Below are positions 1-8,473 of a DNA stretch of 24,989 nt, piece by piece. Location: positions 1 to 24,989 of the forward strand of contig CAMLSF010000042.1 of NCBI GenBank assembly GCA_946482615.1, in the 5' to 3' direction. Positions within the stretch are counted from its first letter, which is position 1. The number at the start of each line of letters is the position of its first letter. Source of the DNA: an uncultured Chromatiaceae bacterium. Its GTDB lineage: Bacteria; Pseudomonadota; Gammaproteobacteria; Enterobacterales; Alteromonadaceae. The notes under the pieces are model-generated. The model was not told the origin of the DNA and ran no database searches. It worked only from the letters and a program-made list of their open reading frames with translations. The translations under genes and the position numbers were made by a program.

Positions 1-308
1 GGGAGCAGTTTGGGACCGCTTCAGCGGGTCGCGAAGCGACGAGACCCAGGATGGGGCGAGCAATGGCCGGACAAGAGGCCCCGCTGTCGCCTCACCGCCC
101 AAATTCAGAACCAATCTAGCTCAACTCATCCCCAACGCCGCAAATCCTCCTCCCCAAAAACACCCAGCTGCACCAAAATAACTCATTAAAGTGCACCAAA
201 CCGACACATCTAAATCATTGATTAATTTCACTTATTCGGCAAAGTAAATTCAGTGGCAAAACCAGCTGCTTTATGTTTTTATACTGTTGTATCCATTTGG
301 GGGCTGTT
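1..308. other. Gene-free stretch upstream of the chemoreceptor
   Basis: I find no convincing gene here. One frame stays open from base 1 to about 190, but its low-complexity, Arg/Pro/Ser-rich product looks like read-through of a structured repeat. The first ~105 bases are GC-rich and full of inverted repeats (separate entry). The following ~200 bases are AT-richer and contain two direct copies of TGCACCAAA (169-177 and 192-200), 23 bp apart. No strong sigma-70 promoter stands out. Immediately before the chemoreceptor start, a GGGGGC run at about 299-304 serves as ribosome binding site. Confidence 0.6.
9..103. repeat. Cloverleaf-like inverted-repeat element
   Basis: Nested complementary segments are visible. 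TTTGGG (9-14) pairs with CCCAAA (98-103) as a closing stem. CGCTTC (17-22) pairs with GAAGCG (33-38). GGCGA (55-59) pairs with TCGCC (87-91), and the palindromic GGCC at 65-68 can pair with GGCC at 77-80 inside that arm. The piece is much more GC-rich than the DNA after it. It could be a dispersed intergenic repeat (REP/MITE-like), the 3' tail of an upstream transcript or a structured RNA. Only one copy lies in this window, so repeat status is a guess. Confidence 0.35.
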
Positions 309-2351
309 ATGTCTTACATTAAAAATCTATCCATCAAACAAAAATTATTAATAGCGGTAGGCGGTTCAGTAGCCGTACTTTTGGTGCTTTCTGCGCTGTT
401 TACAGTGAACCATTTAAGTCAACTGACACGGCAGCAAGTGCAGGCTGAAGTCGATTCCTTAGTCACTACAGAGTCGGTGAACATAGGTAAATTTTTTGCT
501 CAGTACGCTCAGGTAGCCCGCACTTTTCTGGAGGCTCCACAATTCCAGGCCTGGTTTCAGGCTTATCCGGCTCGTAATGCAGAGCTAAACTCAGTGCCTG
601 GTTATCAGGACATCAATAACAGTTTTATTAAGATCAGTGAGCGGGATCCCAATATACTGTCGGCTTTTTTTGCGCTGGATCGCACTGCTGAATACTTCAG
701 AGAAAACTCCAGAACTGGTGTCGACAAAGAAGGGCCGGATGCAGGAGATGTCAGCAAGGGGTATTTTGCTACTCAGCGTCCCTGGTACAAACTAAGCCTT
801 GAGCATAATAAGTTTTTTGTTGGTTCGCCTTCTGCTGATTTCACTACGGGTATTGTATCTGCAGTGGTCGAAGGGCCAGTGTATTTACCCGATGGGACTT
901 TATTGGGGGTAGGTGGCCTGGATCTGCATTTGGATAAGCTGGGTGAACAGGTTGAACGTATCCGCTATCAGGGACAAGGTTTGCCGTTTTTGCTGGATAG
1001 CCTGGGGCAGGTGGTGCATTTCTCTAATGCAGCAGGAGTTGAAATCAAAGCCAATGATCCGCTGGCTTTATTGGATAAAAATATCCCCGATACTACAGGT
1101 TTCACTGTGCTGGAACAGGCCGCCAAAGCACAAAAAGCGGGTTTTACCAAAGTCAGTTTGTCAGGTAAAAGTTATTATGTGTCCTATCAGCCTGTCAGTC
1201 TGGAGTTTCCGAAAATGAACTGGCTGGTCGGTTTATTAATACCGGCAGAACTGATTGATGCACCAGTACAACAAGCCACAGCCTGGGCGCTGTTTGCAAC
1301 CTTGTTGATACTCGCTATGATCACTCTGGTTGTGGTACTGACTACACAACGTATTATCAGACCTTTATCTGACTTAACTGTGGCGATGAAAGATATCGCC
1401 AGCGGCGAAGGTGATTTGACCCGGACCCTGGCTATTCAAAGCTCAGACGAAGTGGGCATTCTGGCTCAGCATTTCAACAGCTTTATTGGCAAGTTGCGTT
1501 TGTCATTACAAAGTACGTCGGAGCAATCTGCTTTGGTACATCATTCCAGTCAGCAATTGAATAAAGTGGCATCACAGACGGATCATGAAATTCAGAACAA
1601 TAAACTGCAAATAGATGCGGTATCAGCTGCTGTGACTGAAATGTCGGCCACAGTGCATGAAATCAGCCGTAATGCGCAGGAAACCAGCAGTGCTGCATCC
1701 GTTGCACAAAAGAGGGGCAGCGAAGGCTCAGCGTTATCGCAGGCTGCTTTAGAGGATATGTCCGTTTTAGCAGGCACCATGACTGAGGCTGTGGACGTGG
1801 TGGTTGGTTTAGCAAAAGAGTCAGAAAACATCGGCGCTGTGGTCGATGTTATTAAAGCCATTGCGGATCAGACCAACTTATTGGCGCTCAATGCGGCCAT
1901 TGAAGCTGCGCGGGCCGGTGAACAAGGTCGTGGTTTTGCGGTGGTAGCGGATGAAGTTCGCTCTTTAGCAGGACGCACCAGTGAAAGCACAGGCCATATC
2001 CGCGCTATGGTTGAAAAACTACAAAGCATTGCTAAAGAAGCTGAGCTGAAAATGCAGCAAGGCCGCGAACAAACTCAGTTAAGTTCGGAGCGTGCCAAAG
2101 CTATGCAGGTAGCTTTAGTCGCTATAGGCCAGGCTATTGAAGTGGTTCAGCAGCAAAGTTCGCAGATCGCGGTAGCCACTCAGCAACAAGGTGTTGTGGC
2201 TGAAGATATTAATCAGAATCTGCACCGTATCACTCAACTGGTGGATACTACAGCAGCTCATGCCGCTGAGTTAACCTCTGAAGCACAGCAGTTGGACCAG
2301 GCGGCCACCACCTTGAGCTCGGTAGTTTCGCAATTCAGAATTCACAGTTAG
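309..2351 (+). CDS. Methyl-accepting chemotaxis protein with periplasmic Cache-type sensor
   Basis: A membrane chemoreceptor that senses a periplasmic ligand and controls the CheA/CheW kinase. I chose ATG 309 (680 residues) over ATG 273 because it is preceded by GGGGGC at good spacing and the protein then opens with a normal short basic N-terminus ([14 protein letters not shown]). Order of parts: TM1 at about residues 13-30, a periplasmic region to about 320 resembling a double-Cache sensor, TM2 about 325-346, a HAMP linker starting at RIIRPLSDL, then the long cytoplasmic signalling coiled coil. The kinase-contacting tip is intact near residue 518 ([20 protein letters not shown], then [12 protein letters not shown]). 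No C-terminal CheR-docking pentapeptide is visible. The ligand cannot be deduced. It stands alone, convergent with the ROK gene. Confidence 0.93.
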   Translation: MSYIKNLSIKQKLLIAVGGSVAVLLVLSALFTVNHLSQLTRQQVQAEVDSLVTTESVNIGKFFAQYAQVARTFLEAPQFQAWFQAYPARNAELNSVPGYQDINNSFIKISERDPNILSAFFALDRTAEYFRENSRTGVDKEGPDAGDVSKGYFATQRPWYKLSLEHNKFFVGSPSADFTTGIVSAVVEGPVYLPDGTLLGVGGLDLHLDKLGEQVERIRYQGQGLPFLLDSLGQVVHFSNAAGVEIKANDPLALLDKNIPDTTGFTVLEQAAKAQKAGFTKVSLSGKSYYVSYQPVSLEFPKMNWLVGLLIPAELIDAPVQQATAWALFATLLILAMITLVVVLTTQRIIRPLSDLTVAMKDIASGEGDLTRTLAIQSSDEVGILAQHFNSFIGKLRLSLQSTSEQSALVHHSSQQLNKVASQTDHEIQNNKLQIDAVSAAVTEMSATVHEISRNAQETSSAASVAQKRGSEGSALSQAALEDMSVLAGTMTEAVDVVVGLAKESENIGAVVDVIKAIADQTNLLALNAAIEAARAGEQGRGFAVVADEVRSLAGRTSESTGHIRAMVEKLQSIAKEAELKMQQGREQTQLSSERAKAMQVALVAIGQAIEVVQQQSSQIAVATQQQGVVAEDINQNLHRITQLVDTTAAHAAELTSEAQQLDQAATTLSSVVSQFRIHS

Positions 2352-2362
2352 TATCAATATAA

Positions 2363-2399
2363 CCAGCAGGTGGCCGAATTATCATTCTGTACCTGCTGG
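2363..2399. repeat. Hairpin between convergent genes
   Basis: CCAGCAGGT (2363-2371) and ACCTGCTGG (2391-2399) form a perfect 9-bp stem with a 19-base loop, 12 bases after the chemoreceptor stop. It spans the stop codon of the ROK gene. There is no run of T on either side, so it is not a canonical intrinsic terminator, although it may reduce read-through between the convergent genes. Confidence 0.4.
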
Positions 2400-3608
2400 C
2401 GTCACTTCACTGAAGACCAGTTGCTGTAAAGCCGAAAGCTGGCTGACGGGGGGCAGCATTAATGCATGCTGTGCGTCCAGTCGTATCGCGGCATGCAGAG
2501 GTAAAGCCGCAAGACCTTGTAAGGCTACTTTTTCTACTTCAGGGGTTTTGATTAAACGGGGTACAGTTCTGCTGCCATGCTGGGCCACTGAGGGGATTAA
2601 AGGCCGCAATCTGCTGATCAGTTTATCCAGAAACCAGGCACTGACTTCGCCGCCTAAAATGATGGTCTGACAGTTAAAGATGCTTTCCAGCGTATGAATA
2701 GCTATCCGCATAGGTTCGGCACTTTGCTCAAACCACAACTCCAGTTTGTCGGCTAACAATTCGGCCTCAGACCACTGGTTACCTTCAGTATTCAGCTGCG
2801 TCTGCAGTTTTCTCTGTGCAAATTGCTGTAAAGAACTGACTGAAACAAAATCATTTAAGCGGCCAAATTCACCACTGTATTTGTCCTGTTCTGGTGTGAC
2901 AAAAATTTCGCCTAAAGCACCGGTCAGGCCGTTGTGCCCTAATAAAATTCTGCGCTCGTACACCACAGCAGCGTCAATCTGCTGGCCTAAATGGATATAA
3001 CAAAAGCTTTGCAGTTGCCGGGCTTCACCATGCAGTAAATGATAGGCAGCACAAGCGGCCGCGGTTTGTTCGGTCGCGACGGGCATTTTAAGTAATGCAA
3101 CCAGTTGCTGTTGCAGTAACAGCATTTGTTGCTGCCGCTCTGTAATGCTTTGATCCGGTGTGGCTTCAATAGTAAGACCTGCGCCCAATAACTGCAGGGC
3201 ATTCAGTTGCAGTGTGGCCAACAGCTGCTGCAGTTGCTGTTCAATCACGGGCAATAATTGGCCAGCCTGAAAGGCGGCAGAGCATTGGGTGACTAAAGCG
3301 CCTGTCAGATAACATAACGCCAGTTCCACTTTATTGGACTTGACCCGCACAGCCAGGCTGTAAGCTGCATCATCATTCAGGATCAACTGAGTGGACGGTT
3401 TACCCACCCCCTCTTTTTTCACTCCGGTCTCTACGACTAATTGTTGTTGTAACAATTCGTCAACCAGATTAGTGATGGTTTGTTTGGTCAGGTAGGTTGC
3501 TCTGGCAATATCTGCTCTGGACACAGGGCCCTGAGTGACAATCTGCGATAACACCAGTCGTAAATTCACTGATTTATTTTGTTTTGAATTCGAACCTTTC
3601 ACTAACAA
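2382..3608 (-). CDS. ROK-family transcriptional regulator (NagC/Mlc-like, degenerate kinase fold)
   Basis: Predicted cytoplasmic sugar-responsive DNA-binding protein, 408 residues, a usual length for NagC/Mlc/XylR proteins. The N-terminus holds a winged helix-turn-helix (about residues 20-75: GPVSRADIARATYLTKQTIT, then a wing around GVGKPSTQL). The rest is a ROK fold with a recognisable GGEVS segment near the C-terminal third. The ROK zinc motif CxCGxxGCxE is absent, the usual E-x-G-H sugar-contact stretch reads GALGEIFV, and the N-terminal ATP-binding DxGxT is not found, so kinase activity is very unlikely. The start is TTG 3608, with AGGCGG seven bases upstream; an in-frame GTG at 3602 is the alternative. 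It is divergent from the transporter operon, with 168 bp between, which suggests that it controls that operon and itself. Confidence 0.85.
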   Translation of the reverse strand: MLVKGSNSKQNKSVNLRLVLSQIVTQGPVSRADIARATYLTKQTITNLVDELLQQQLVVETGVKKEGVGKPSTQLILNDDAAYSLAVRVKSNKVELALCYLTGALVTQCSAAFQAGQLLPVIEQQLQQLLATLQLNALQLLGAGLTIEATPDQSITERQQQMLLLQQQLVALLKMPVATEQTAAACAAYHLLHGEARQLQSFCYIHLGQQIDAAVVYERRILLGHNGLTGALGEIFVTPEQDKYSGEFGRLNDFVSVSSLQQFAQRKLQTQLNTEGNQWSEAELLADKLELWFEQSAEPMRIAIHTLESIFNCQTIILGGEVSAWFLDKLISRLRPLIPSVAQHGSRTVPRLIKTPEVEKVALQGLAALPLHAAIRLDAQHALMLPPVSQLSALQQLVFSEVTPAGTE

Positions 3609-3693
3609 CTAACCGCCTGAATTTTGTGGTGTCTTTATTGTACATACTTTATTTCTGAACTGCTAAATGCAATGGCAGAAAGCTTTTTTGTTA

Positions 3694-3737
3694 TTAAGTA
3701 AAAATGATTGACATATTAACTCTGCTCGTAATATAAA
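3694..3737 (+). promoter_or_regulatory. Promoter and candidate operator of the ABC transporter operon
   Basis: A perfect -35 TTGACA (3708-3713) is followed after 18 bp by TATAAA (3732-3737), 39 bp before the binding-protein start. The -35 lies in the right arm of an inverted repeat, GTAAA-AATGA-TTGAC (3698-3712, one mismatch between arms). The 20-base block 3694-3713 matches 8293-8312, upstream of the TonB receptor, at 18 of 20 positions. A repressor bound here would block the -35; the neighbouring divergent ROK protein is the obvious candidate (inference). Confidence 0.6.
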
Positions 3738-3776
3738 CAACGGTATAGAAAGTAAACAGCACGGAGCAGGGGTTCA

Positions 3777-4838
3777 ATGCGCGGTTTTTTCACTGGTATT
3801 GGTACAAAAAAAGGCCTGGTGGTTTTATGGGCTGTGATCAGCAGTTATGCATTGCAGGCTGTTGAGCTAAAGGACAGCAAAATGGCCGCTTCTGTGGTGA
3901 TAAACCCGGAACAGCAGCAACAAATTCGCCAGATGAAACTGACGGCGGCAATGGTCTGGCATGGTTCCAGCCCCTGGATCCAGGCTGTGACAGCAGGCGC
4001 CAATCAGGAGTTTGCCGGGTTAGGCATCAAAGTGCTGGCTGTGACTGATGCGCAGTTTGATCCGGCGCGTCAGGTCGCGGATTTAGAGAATGTTGCTGTG
4101 CTTAATCCTGATTTGATTTTATCTCTGGTGGTGGATCCCACCAGCGCGAAAACAAGTTACGCAAAAGCAGTGCAACAGGGCGCCAGGCTGGTGTTGTTAA
4201 GTAATCCTATCCCCGGTTTCGTATTGCATAAAGATTATGTCGGCATAGTGACTGACGATATGTTTGGTATGGGCAAACAAGCCGCAGTGGAGTTGTCAGC
4301 CCATTTTCAGCAACCTGCCCGTATCGGCATGATTTTTCATGATGCAGATTATTTTATTACCAATAGCAGAGATAAAGCCTTTCGTGAGCAACTTGCCAGT
4401 TACCCTCAATTGCAACTGGTAGCCGAAAAAGGTTTTGTCCGGGAGCAGGAAACCAGCCAGGTGGCTGCGGCTTTAATATTACAACACCCTGATTTAGATG
4501 CCATTTACGTGTCCTGGGATGCGGCAGCTGAAGGAGTGATTGAAGCCTTACGTTTAGCGGGCCGTAAAGACATTAAAGTGATCACTCACGATTTGGGGGT
4601 CAACAACCTGCTGGATATGGCGATGCAAGGCAATATGCTGCTGGCCATTTCCGATCAGCCTTTTGTGATTGGCAGCACTATGGCGCGGCTGGCAGCTTTA
4701 AGCAAATTAGGGCAACAGGCTGCCCCATATACGCTGGTGCCTTTTATGACTGTTACTGCCGACAATATAGCGCCGGCCTGGCAACAATCCTTTCGAAGTG
4801 AAATTCCCGCTTTATTACAACAAGTTCTGAAACCTTAA
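3777..4838 (+). CDS. Periplasmic sugar-binding protein of a ribose-type ABC transporter
   Basis: Captures a small sugar or glycoside in the periplasm and delivers it to the permease encoded next. The 353-residue product starts with a Sec signal peptide (basic MRGFFTGIGTKK, hydrophobic GLVVLWAVISSYA, likely cleavage after LQA at residue 28); there is no lipobox. The mature part has the type I periplasmic binding-protein fold: two alternating alpha/beta lobes, a first strand at LTAAMVWHGSSPWIQAV, and a hinge-proximal DAIYVSWDAAAEGVIEALR that fits the Peripla_BP_4/RbsB/FrcB group. The start ATG follows GGAGCAGGGG. The permease gene begins 13 bp after the stop, so the genes are surely co-transcribed. 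The substrate is not readable; the operon context points to a glycoside rather than free ribose. Confidence 0.85.
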   Translation: MRGFFTGIGTKKGLVVLWAVISSYALQAVELKDSKMAASVVINPEQQQQIRQMKLTAAMVWHGSSPWIQAVTAGANQEFAGLGIKVLAVTDAQFDPARQVADLENVAVLNPDLILSLVVDPTSAKTSYAKAVQQGARLVLLSNPIPGFVLHKDYVGIVTDDMFGMGKQAAVELSAHFQQPARIGMIFHDADYFITNSRDKAFREQLASYPQLQLVAEKGFVREQETSQVAAALILQHPDLDAIYVSWDAAAEGVIEALRLAGRKDIKVITHDLGVNNLLDMAMQGNMLLAISDQPFVIGSTMARLAALSKLGQQAAPYTLVPFMTVTADNIAPAWQQSFRSEIPALLQQVLKP

Positions 4839-4851
4839 CGGAAACAATGAT

Positions 4852-5820
4852 ATGTCTGGACTATTGCTGATGAGAGTACCGCTGCGACAGCTGTTATTAC
4901 GTAAGGAAGCTTATATCTACTACATCTTCCTGCTGGTGTTGGTGTTGTTTGCAGTACTGCTGCATGACACTGCGTTTTTATCCTTTGATAATTTTATGAA
5001 TATTATCCGCCAAACCACTCCCATTACCGTGATGGCTGTGGCGCTTAGTTTTGCTTTGGCTGTGGGTCATATTGATTTATCTATTGGCGCAGTGGTTGCT
5101 GTCAGCGCTCTGGTGTCCGCATTATTGCTGCAGAGTTTTGGTATTTCAGTGGCCATTTGTGGTGCTTTGGCTGTGGGTTTGCTGGTTGGTCTGGTCAACG
5201 GTTTGCTGACAGAAAAGCTGCAGGTGTCGTCTTTGCTGATCACTTTAGGTTCTATGAGTGTGCTGGCAGGTTTTGCCCGTCAACTGACCAATTTAGAGTC
5301 AGTTCCTATTATTAATCAGGATTTTAACTTTATCTTTGGCGGCGGTGATGTGCTGGGTATTCCGGTGTTATTACTCTGGACTTTGGGCATAGCTGCTTTG
5401 GGTTATCTGGTGTTAAACAAGTTAAGGTTTGGCCGGCATTTACTGGCGGTAGGGGGCAGCCCAAATGCTGCAAGAGCTATGGGCATACAGTTACAGCGTA
5501 CCCGTGTTTATGCCCTGATGATCTCTGCTTGTGGTGCTGCTTTGGCAGGGCTTTTATATGCAGGACGTTTACAGGGAGCCCGCTACACCTTAGGGGAAGC
5601 CGATTTACTCACAGTGATCGCAGCCGTGGCTATTGGTGGTACCAGTTTGTTTGGTGGCCGGGCTTGTATTGTCGGGGCTGTGTTGGGCTCATGGCTGATG
5701 GGCATGATTAATAACGGTCTGATTTTAAGTGGCTTTTCTACCAACGAACAAATGGTTGCCCGGGGCGTGATCCTGATTTTGGCTGTGGCTATTGGGGTGA
5801 AGGAGTCAAAAAATGGTTAG
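4852..5820 (+). CDS. ABC transporter permease, RbsC/FrcC-like
   Basis: Inner-membrane channel subunit of the transporter (322 residues, probably working as a homodimer). It is almost entirely hydrophobic, with about eight to ten membrane segments. Family hallmarks of BPD_transp_2 sugar permeases are present: ALAVGHIDLSIGAVVA near the N-terminus, the GRHLLAVGGSPNAARAMGI cytoplasmic loop that contacts the ATPase, and AVAIGGTSLFGGR toward the C-terminus. A GGAAAC ribosome binding site precedes the ATG. The last eight bases overlap the start of the ATPase gene, indicating translational coupling. Confidence 0.9.
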   Translation: MSGLLLMRVPLRQLLLRKEAYIYYIFLLVLVLFAVLLHDTAFLSFDNFMNIIRQTTPITVMAVALSFALAVGHIDLSIGAVVAVSALVSALLLQSFGISVAICGALAVGLLVGLVNGLLTEKLQVSSLLITLGSMSVLAGFARQLTNLESVPIINQDFNFIFGGGDVLGIPVLLLWTLGIAALGYLVLNKLRFGRHLLAVGGSPNAARAMGIQLQRTRVYALMISACGAALAGLLYAGRLQGARYTLGEADLLTVIAAVAIGGTSLFGGRACIVGAVLGSWLMGMINNGLILSGFSTNEQMVARGVILILAVAIGVKESKNG

Positions 5821-6586
5821 AACAGGTTTAGCGCAAAAAGCACTGGAATTAAAAGGCATTACCAAGGAATTTGGCGCGGTCAAAGCGCTGCAGGGTGTCA
5901 GTTTCAGTATCCATAAAGGCGAAGTGGTGGCTTTGCTGGGCGATAACGGTGCCGGCAAGTCGACACTGGTGCGTTGCATTGCTGGTTTACATGCACCGGA
6001 TCAGGGCGAAATTCATGTGAACGAGCAACGGGTGACGATTCGCACCCCTCAGGATGCCCGTGAGCATGGCATTGAAACTGTGTTTCAGGATTTAGCCATG
6101 ATCCCGGATTTTGATATTGCCGCGAATTTATTTCTGAACCGGGAAATGCTCAGCAAAAACCCGATCTTGCGCTGGTTTGGCTGGCTGGATCAGCAGGGAA
6201 TGCAAAAAAGAGCCCGTAAATCCTTAAACCGGCTCAATAGCCGTTTACCGGATTTTTCGGCCAAAGTCAGCACTTTGTCCGGTGGTCAACGCCAGGCTGT
6301 GGCTATTGCCCGCGCGGTAAACTGGGGGGCCGATCTGGTGATTATGGATGAACCTACTGCCGCCTTAGGGGTTGAGCAAAGTGCCCAGGTCAACGAACTG
6401 ATTAAGCTGATCAGTTCTCAGGGCGTCGCAGTGTTGTTGATCAGTCACAACATGCAGCATGTGCTGGAAACCTGCGACAGAGCTGTGGTGTTGTATCAGG
6501 GCCGTTCAGTGGCTGATGTGGCCGTTTCTGATGTCAGCAAAGAAGATTTGGTGGCACTTATTACCGGCGCCAAAGTGGCTGCCTGA
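5813..6586 (+). CDS. Sugar ABC transporter ATP-binding protein, single domain
   Basis: Cytoplasmic ATPase that powers the RbsC-like permease. All core motifs are intact: Walker A GDNGAGKST (residues 43-51), signature LSGGQ (155-159), Walker B with catalytic DE (LVIMDEPTAAL, D179-E180), and a switch histidine in LLISHNM. At 257 residues it has one nucleotide-binding domain, unlike RbsA/XylG/MglA (about 500 residues, two domains), and resembles the FrcA type, so it probably acts as a homodimer. GGAG at about 5801 precedes the ATG, which lies inside the permease reading frame. The glycosidase gene starts 35 bp after its stop. Confidence 0.92.
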   Translation: MVRTGLAQKALELKGITKEFGAVKALQGVSFSIHKGEVVALLGDNGAGKSTLVRCIAGLHAPDQGEIHVNEQRVTIRTPQDAREHGIETVFQDLAMIPDFDIAANLFLNREMLSKNPILRWFGWLDQQGMQKRARKSLNRLNSRLPDFSAKVSTLSGGQRQAVAIARAVNWGADLVIMDEPTAALGVEQSAQVNELIKLISSQGVAVLLISHNMQHVLETCDRAVVLYQGRSVADVAVSDVSKEDLVALITGAKVAA

Positions 6587-6621
6587 ACCAGACTGGAGAG
6601 CAAGATGGACTGGAGATCGTT

Positions 6622-8241
6622 ATGGATATGAAACAGCGGGTCAGTCAGCTGATCAGCACTATGCCTCTGGCGGAAAAAGTCGGGCAGCTGTTTATGCTGG
6701 CTTTTGCCGGGCCGGATTTGGAGTATGCGAGAAAGCTGATTAAAGACTGGCATATAGGCGGCTTTTACCTGACGGATGACAATAGCAGAAACAGTGCTGA
6801 AGCTTTGCGGTTAAATCAGCAATTGCAGCACGAAGCTGCGCTGCGGCATTGTGACGCCCCTCTGATTTTGGGGGTGGACCAGGAAGGGGCCTGGGGTATT
6901 TTAACCCGGGAAACTGATCTTGGGCCTGGCAATCTGGCGTTGGGAAAAGCAGATGATACAAGCTTAACAGCAGATATGTATCAGGTGCTGGCCAGTCAGA
7001 TGCAACAACTGGGGTATAACACTCTGCTGGCACCTTGTGCTGATGTAAATACTAATCCGGACAATCCTATTATTGGTCAGCGCTCTTTTGGTGAGCAACC
7101 GCAGCTGGTCAGTCGTCATGTGAAAGCCTCAGTGCAGTCTGTACTTGATACCGGCATGTTATGCAGCGTGAAGCACTTTCCGGGCCATGGTGATACTGCA
7201 ACCGACAGTCATAGTGGTTTGCCTTCAGTCGACAGAGGCCTGGCGGAATTGCTGCAGACAGATTTACAACCTTTTGTCGCTGCCATTGAAGCCGATGTGC
7301 CGCTGATTATGACCAGCCATATTTTTTACCCCAAACTGGATGCAGTGTATCCGGCGACTTTATCTTCAACCCTGTTAACCGGCCTGCTCAGAAAACAATT
7401 AGGTTTTGATGGCGTGATCCTGACCGACAGCATGAATATGGGCGCGATGCGGCGACATTATGGGCCTGTGGAAGCGGCAGTGCTGGCGCTAAAAGCCGGG
7501 GCGGATTTGATTATGCTCAGTGAAGAGCATTATGAGAATGCCAACACCCCATATAAAGAACTGCAGCAACAGACGATACAGGGCGTGATAGATGTAGTGC
7601 TGTCGGGTGAGCTGGCAGAATCCCGTATTGATGAGGCGCTGCAGCGGGTGTTGTGTTTGCGTTATCAGTGGCAATCCAGCGCTGTAGCAGCCTCAGTTGT
7701 CTCAGCAACCAAGGCCAGGGAAACAGCAAAAGAGGCGGCCTTGAAAGCCTTTAAAGTGCTGCGCAACACTGCTGGTTTATGGCCTTTAGGCAAGAGCAGA
7801 TTTCAACTGGCCTTTGTCACTAACCCTCAGTATTACGAGCGTATTTGTAACAGCAGGGGGATAGGACCCAATGATCCAATTCCGGCCAGTCAGTACTTTA
7901 GCGAAGGCTTACAGCAAGCCGGAGCTTTGGTTTTGCAGCATAGTTTTAGTCAGTTGGAACAGAGGTTAGATCAGGGCACTGCATTACCAGAACATGGGCC
8001 TTTGGTACTGGTGACTGAAGATTACCCTTTGCCGGGTGAACAAATGGATTTGGCTGAACAACAGCAAAGGGTGCAACGGGCCTTAGAATTATGGGGCGAT
8101 CAGGTGATAGTACTGGCATTACGTTCTGATTATGAACTGCCACAGTACCCTCACTTAAGCACCTACATCTGTAGTTACTCCAGCCGAAAGGTCAGTGCTT
8201 TACTTGCAGCTGAACTGCTGATTTCAAGTCATAATCCATAA
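6622..8241 (+). CDS. Glycoside hydrolase family 3, NagZ-like beta-N-acetylhexosaminidase (cytoplasmic)
   Basis: Likely hydrolyses an imported beta-linked amino-sugar glycoside. The (beta/alpha)8 domain shows KHFPGHGDTATDSHSGLP (residues 184-201) with the Asp-x-His dyad (D195, H197) that is the NagZ acid/base, and the nucleophile loop LTDSMNMGAM (D269). There is no signal peptide. At 539 residues it is far longer than gammaproteobacterial NagZ (about 340) and carries an extra C-terminal alpha/beta domain, as in longer Firmicutes-type enzymes. The usual DQEGG-R-V-x-R substrate-binding stretch reads DQEGAWGILTR, so specificity may differ from classical NagZ. The start ATG follows GGAGATC. Fourth gene of the transporter operon. 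A phosphorylase or other GH3 specificity cannot be excluded. Confidence 0.82.
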   Translation: MDMKQRVSQLISTMPLAEKVGQLFMLAFAGPDLEYARKLIKDWHIGGFYLTDDNSRNSAEALRLNQQLQHEAALRHCDAPLILGVDQEGAWGILTRETDLGPGNLALGKADDTSLTADMYQVLASQMQQLGYNTLLAPCADVNTNPDNPIIGQRSFGEQPQLVSRHVKASVQSVLDTGMLCSVKHFPGHGDTATDSHSGLPSVDRGLAELLQTDLQPFVAAIEADVPLIMTSHIFYPKLDAVYPATLSSTLLTGLLRKQLGFDGVILTDSMNMGAMRRHYGPVEAAVLALKAGADLIMLSEEHYENANTPYKELQQQTIQGVIDVVLSGELAESRIDEALQRVLCLRYQWQSSAVAASVVSATKARETAKEAALKAFKVLRNTAGLWPLGKSRFQLAFVTNPQYYERICNSRGIGPNDPIPASQYFSEGLQQAGALVLQHSFSQLEQRLDQGTALPEHGPLVLVTEDYPLPGEQMDLAEQQQRVQRALELWGDQVIVLALRSDYELPQYPHLSTYICSYSSRKVSALLAAELLISSHNP

Positions 8242-8292
8242 AAATCATTAAGTTATGTTTGGTTTGATAGGGGTGAAAAATACTTTATTTTA

Positions 8293-8336
8293 TTTAGTCA
8301 AAATGATTGACAAATAATTAGTAAAGCAAATAGACT
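8293..8336 (+). promoter_or_regulatory. Promoter and candidate operator of the TonB receptor gene
   Basis: -35 TTGACA (8307-8312), an 18-bp spacer and a weak -10 TAGACT (8331-8336). The -35 is the right arm of a perfect inverted repeat, GTCAA-AATGA-TTGAC (8297-8311). The 13-mer AAAATGATTGACA (8300-8312) also occurs exactly at 3701-3713, at the same place relative to the binding-protein promoter, with the same 18-bp spacer. This argues for shared control of the two transcription units. Confidence 0.6.
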
Positions 8337-8473
8337 AATTTTTAAGCACTGAATCGCGGCAGGAATAAAGCAGTACCGCCATGCAAAAGTGACCTTCGTA
8401 ACACGATTTGAATAACAACAAGCTGCAGCAGTACACGCAGATAACAACAAGCAACAGCAGAGGGAATGCCATT

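Noticed and set aside
254..270. Sigma-54-like promoter (TGGCA...TGCT) before the chemoreceptor
   Set aside because: The GG and GC dinucleotides are 11 bases apart instead of the required 10, and -12 matches poorly.
8408..8473. TTG-initiated N-terminal extension of the TonB receptor
   Set aside because: It would place 22 polar residues before a clear signal peptide; ATG 8474 has AGAGGGA at proper spacing.
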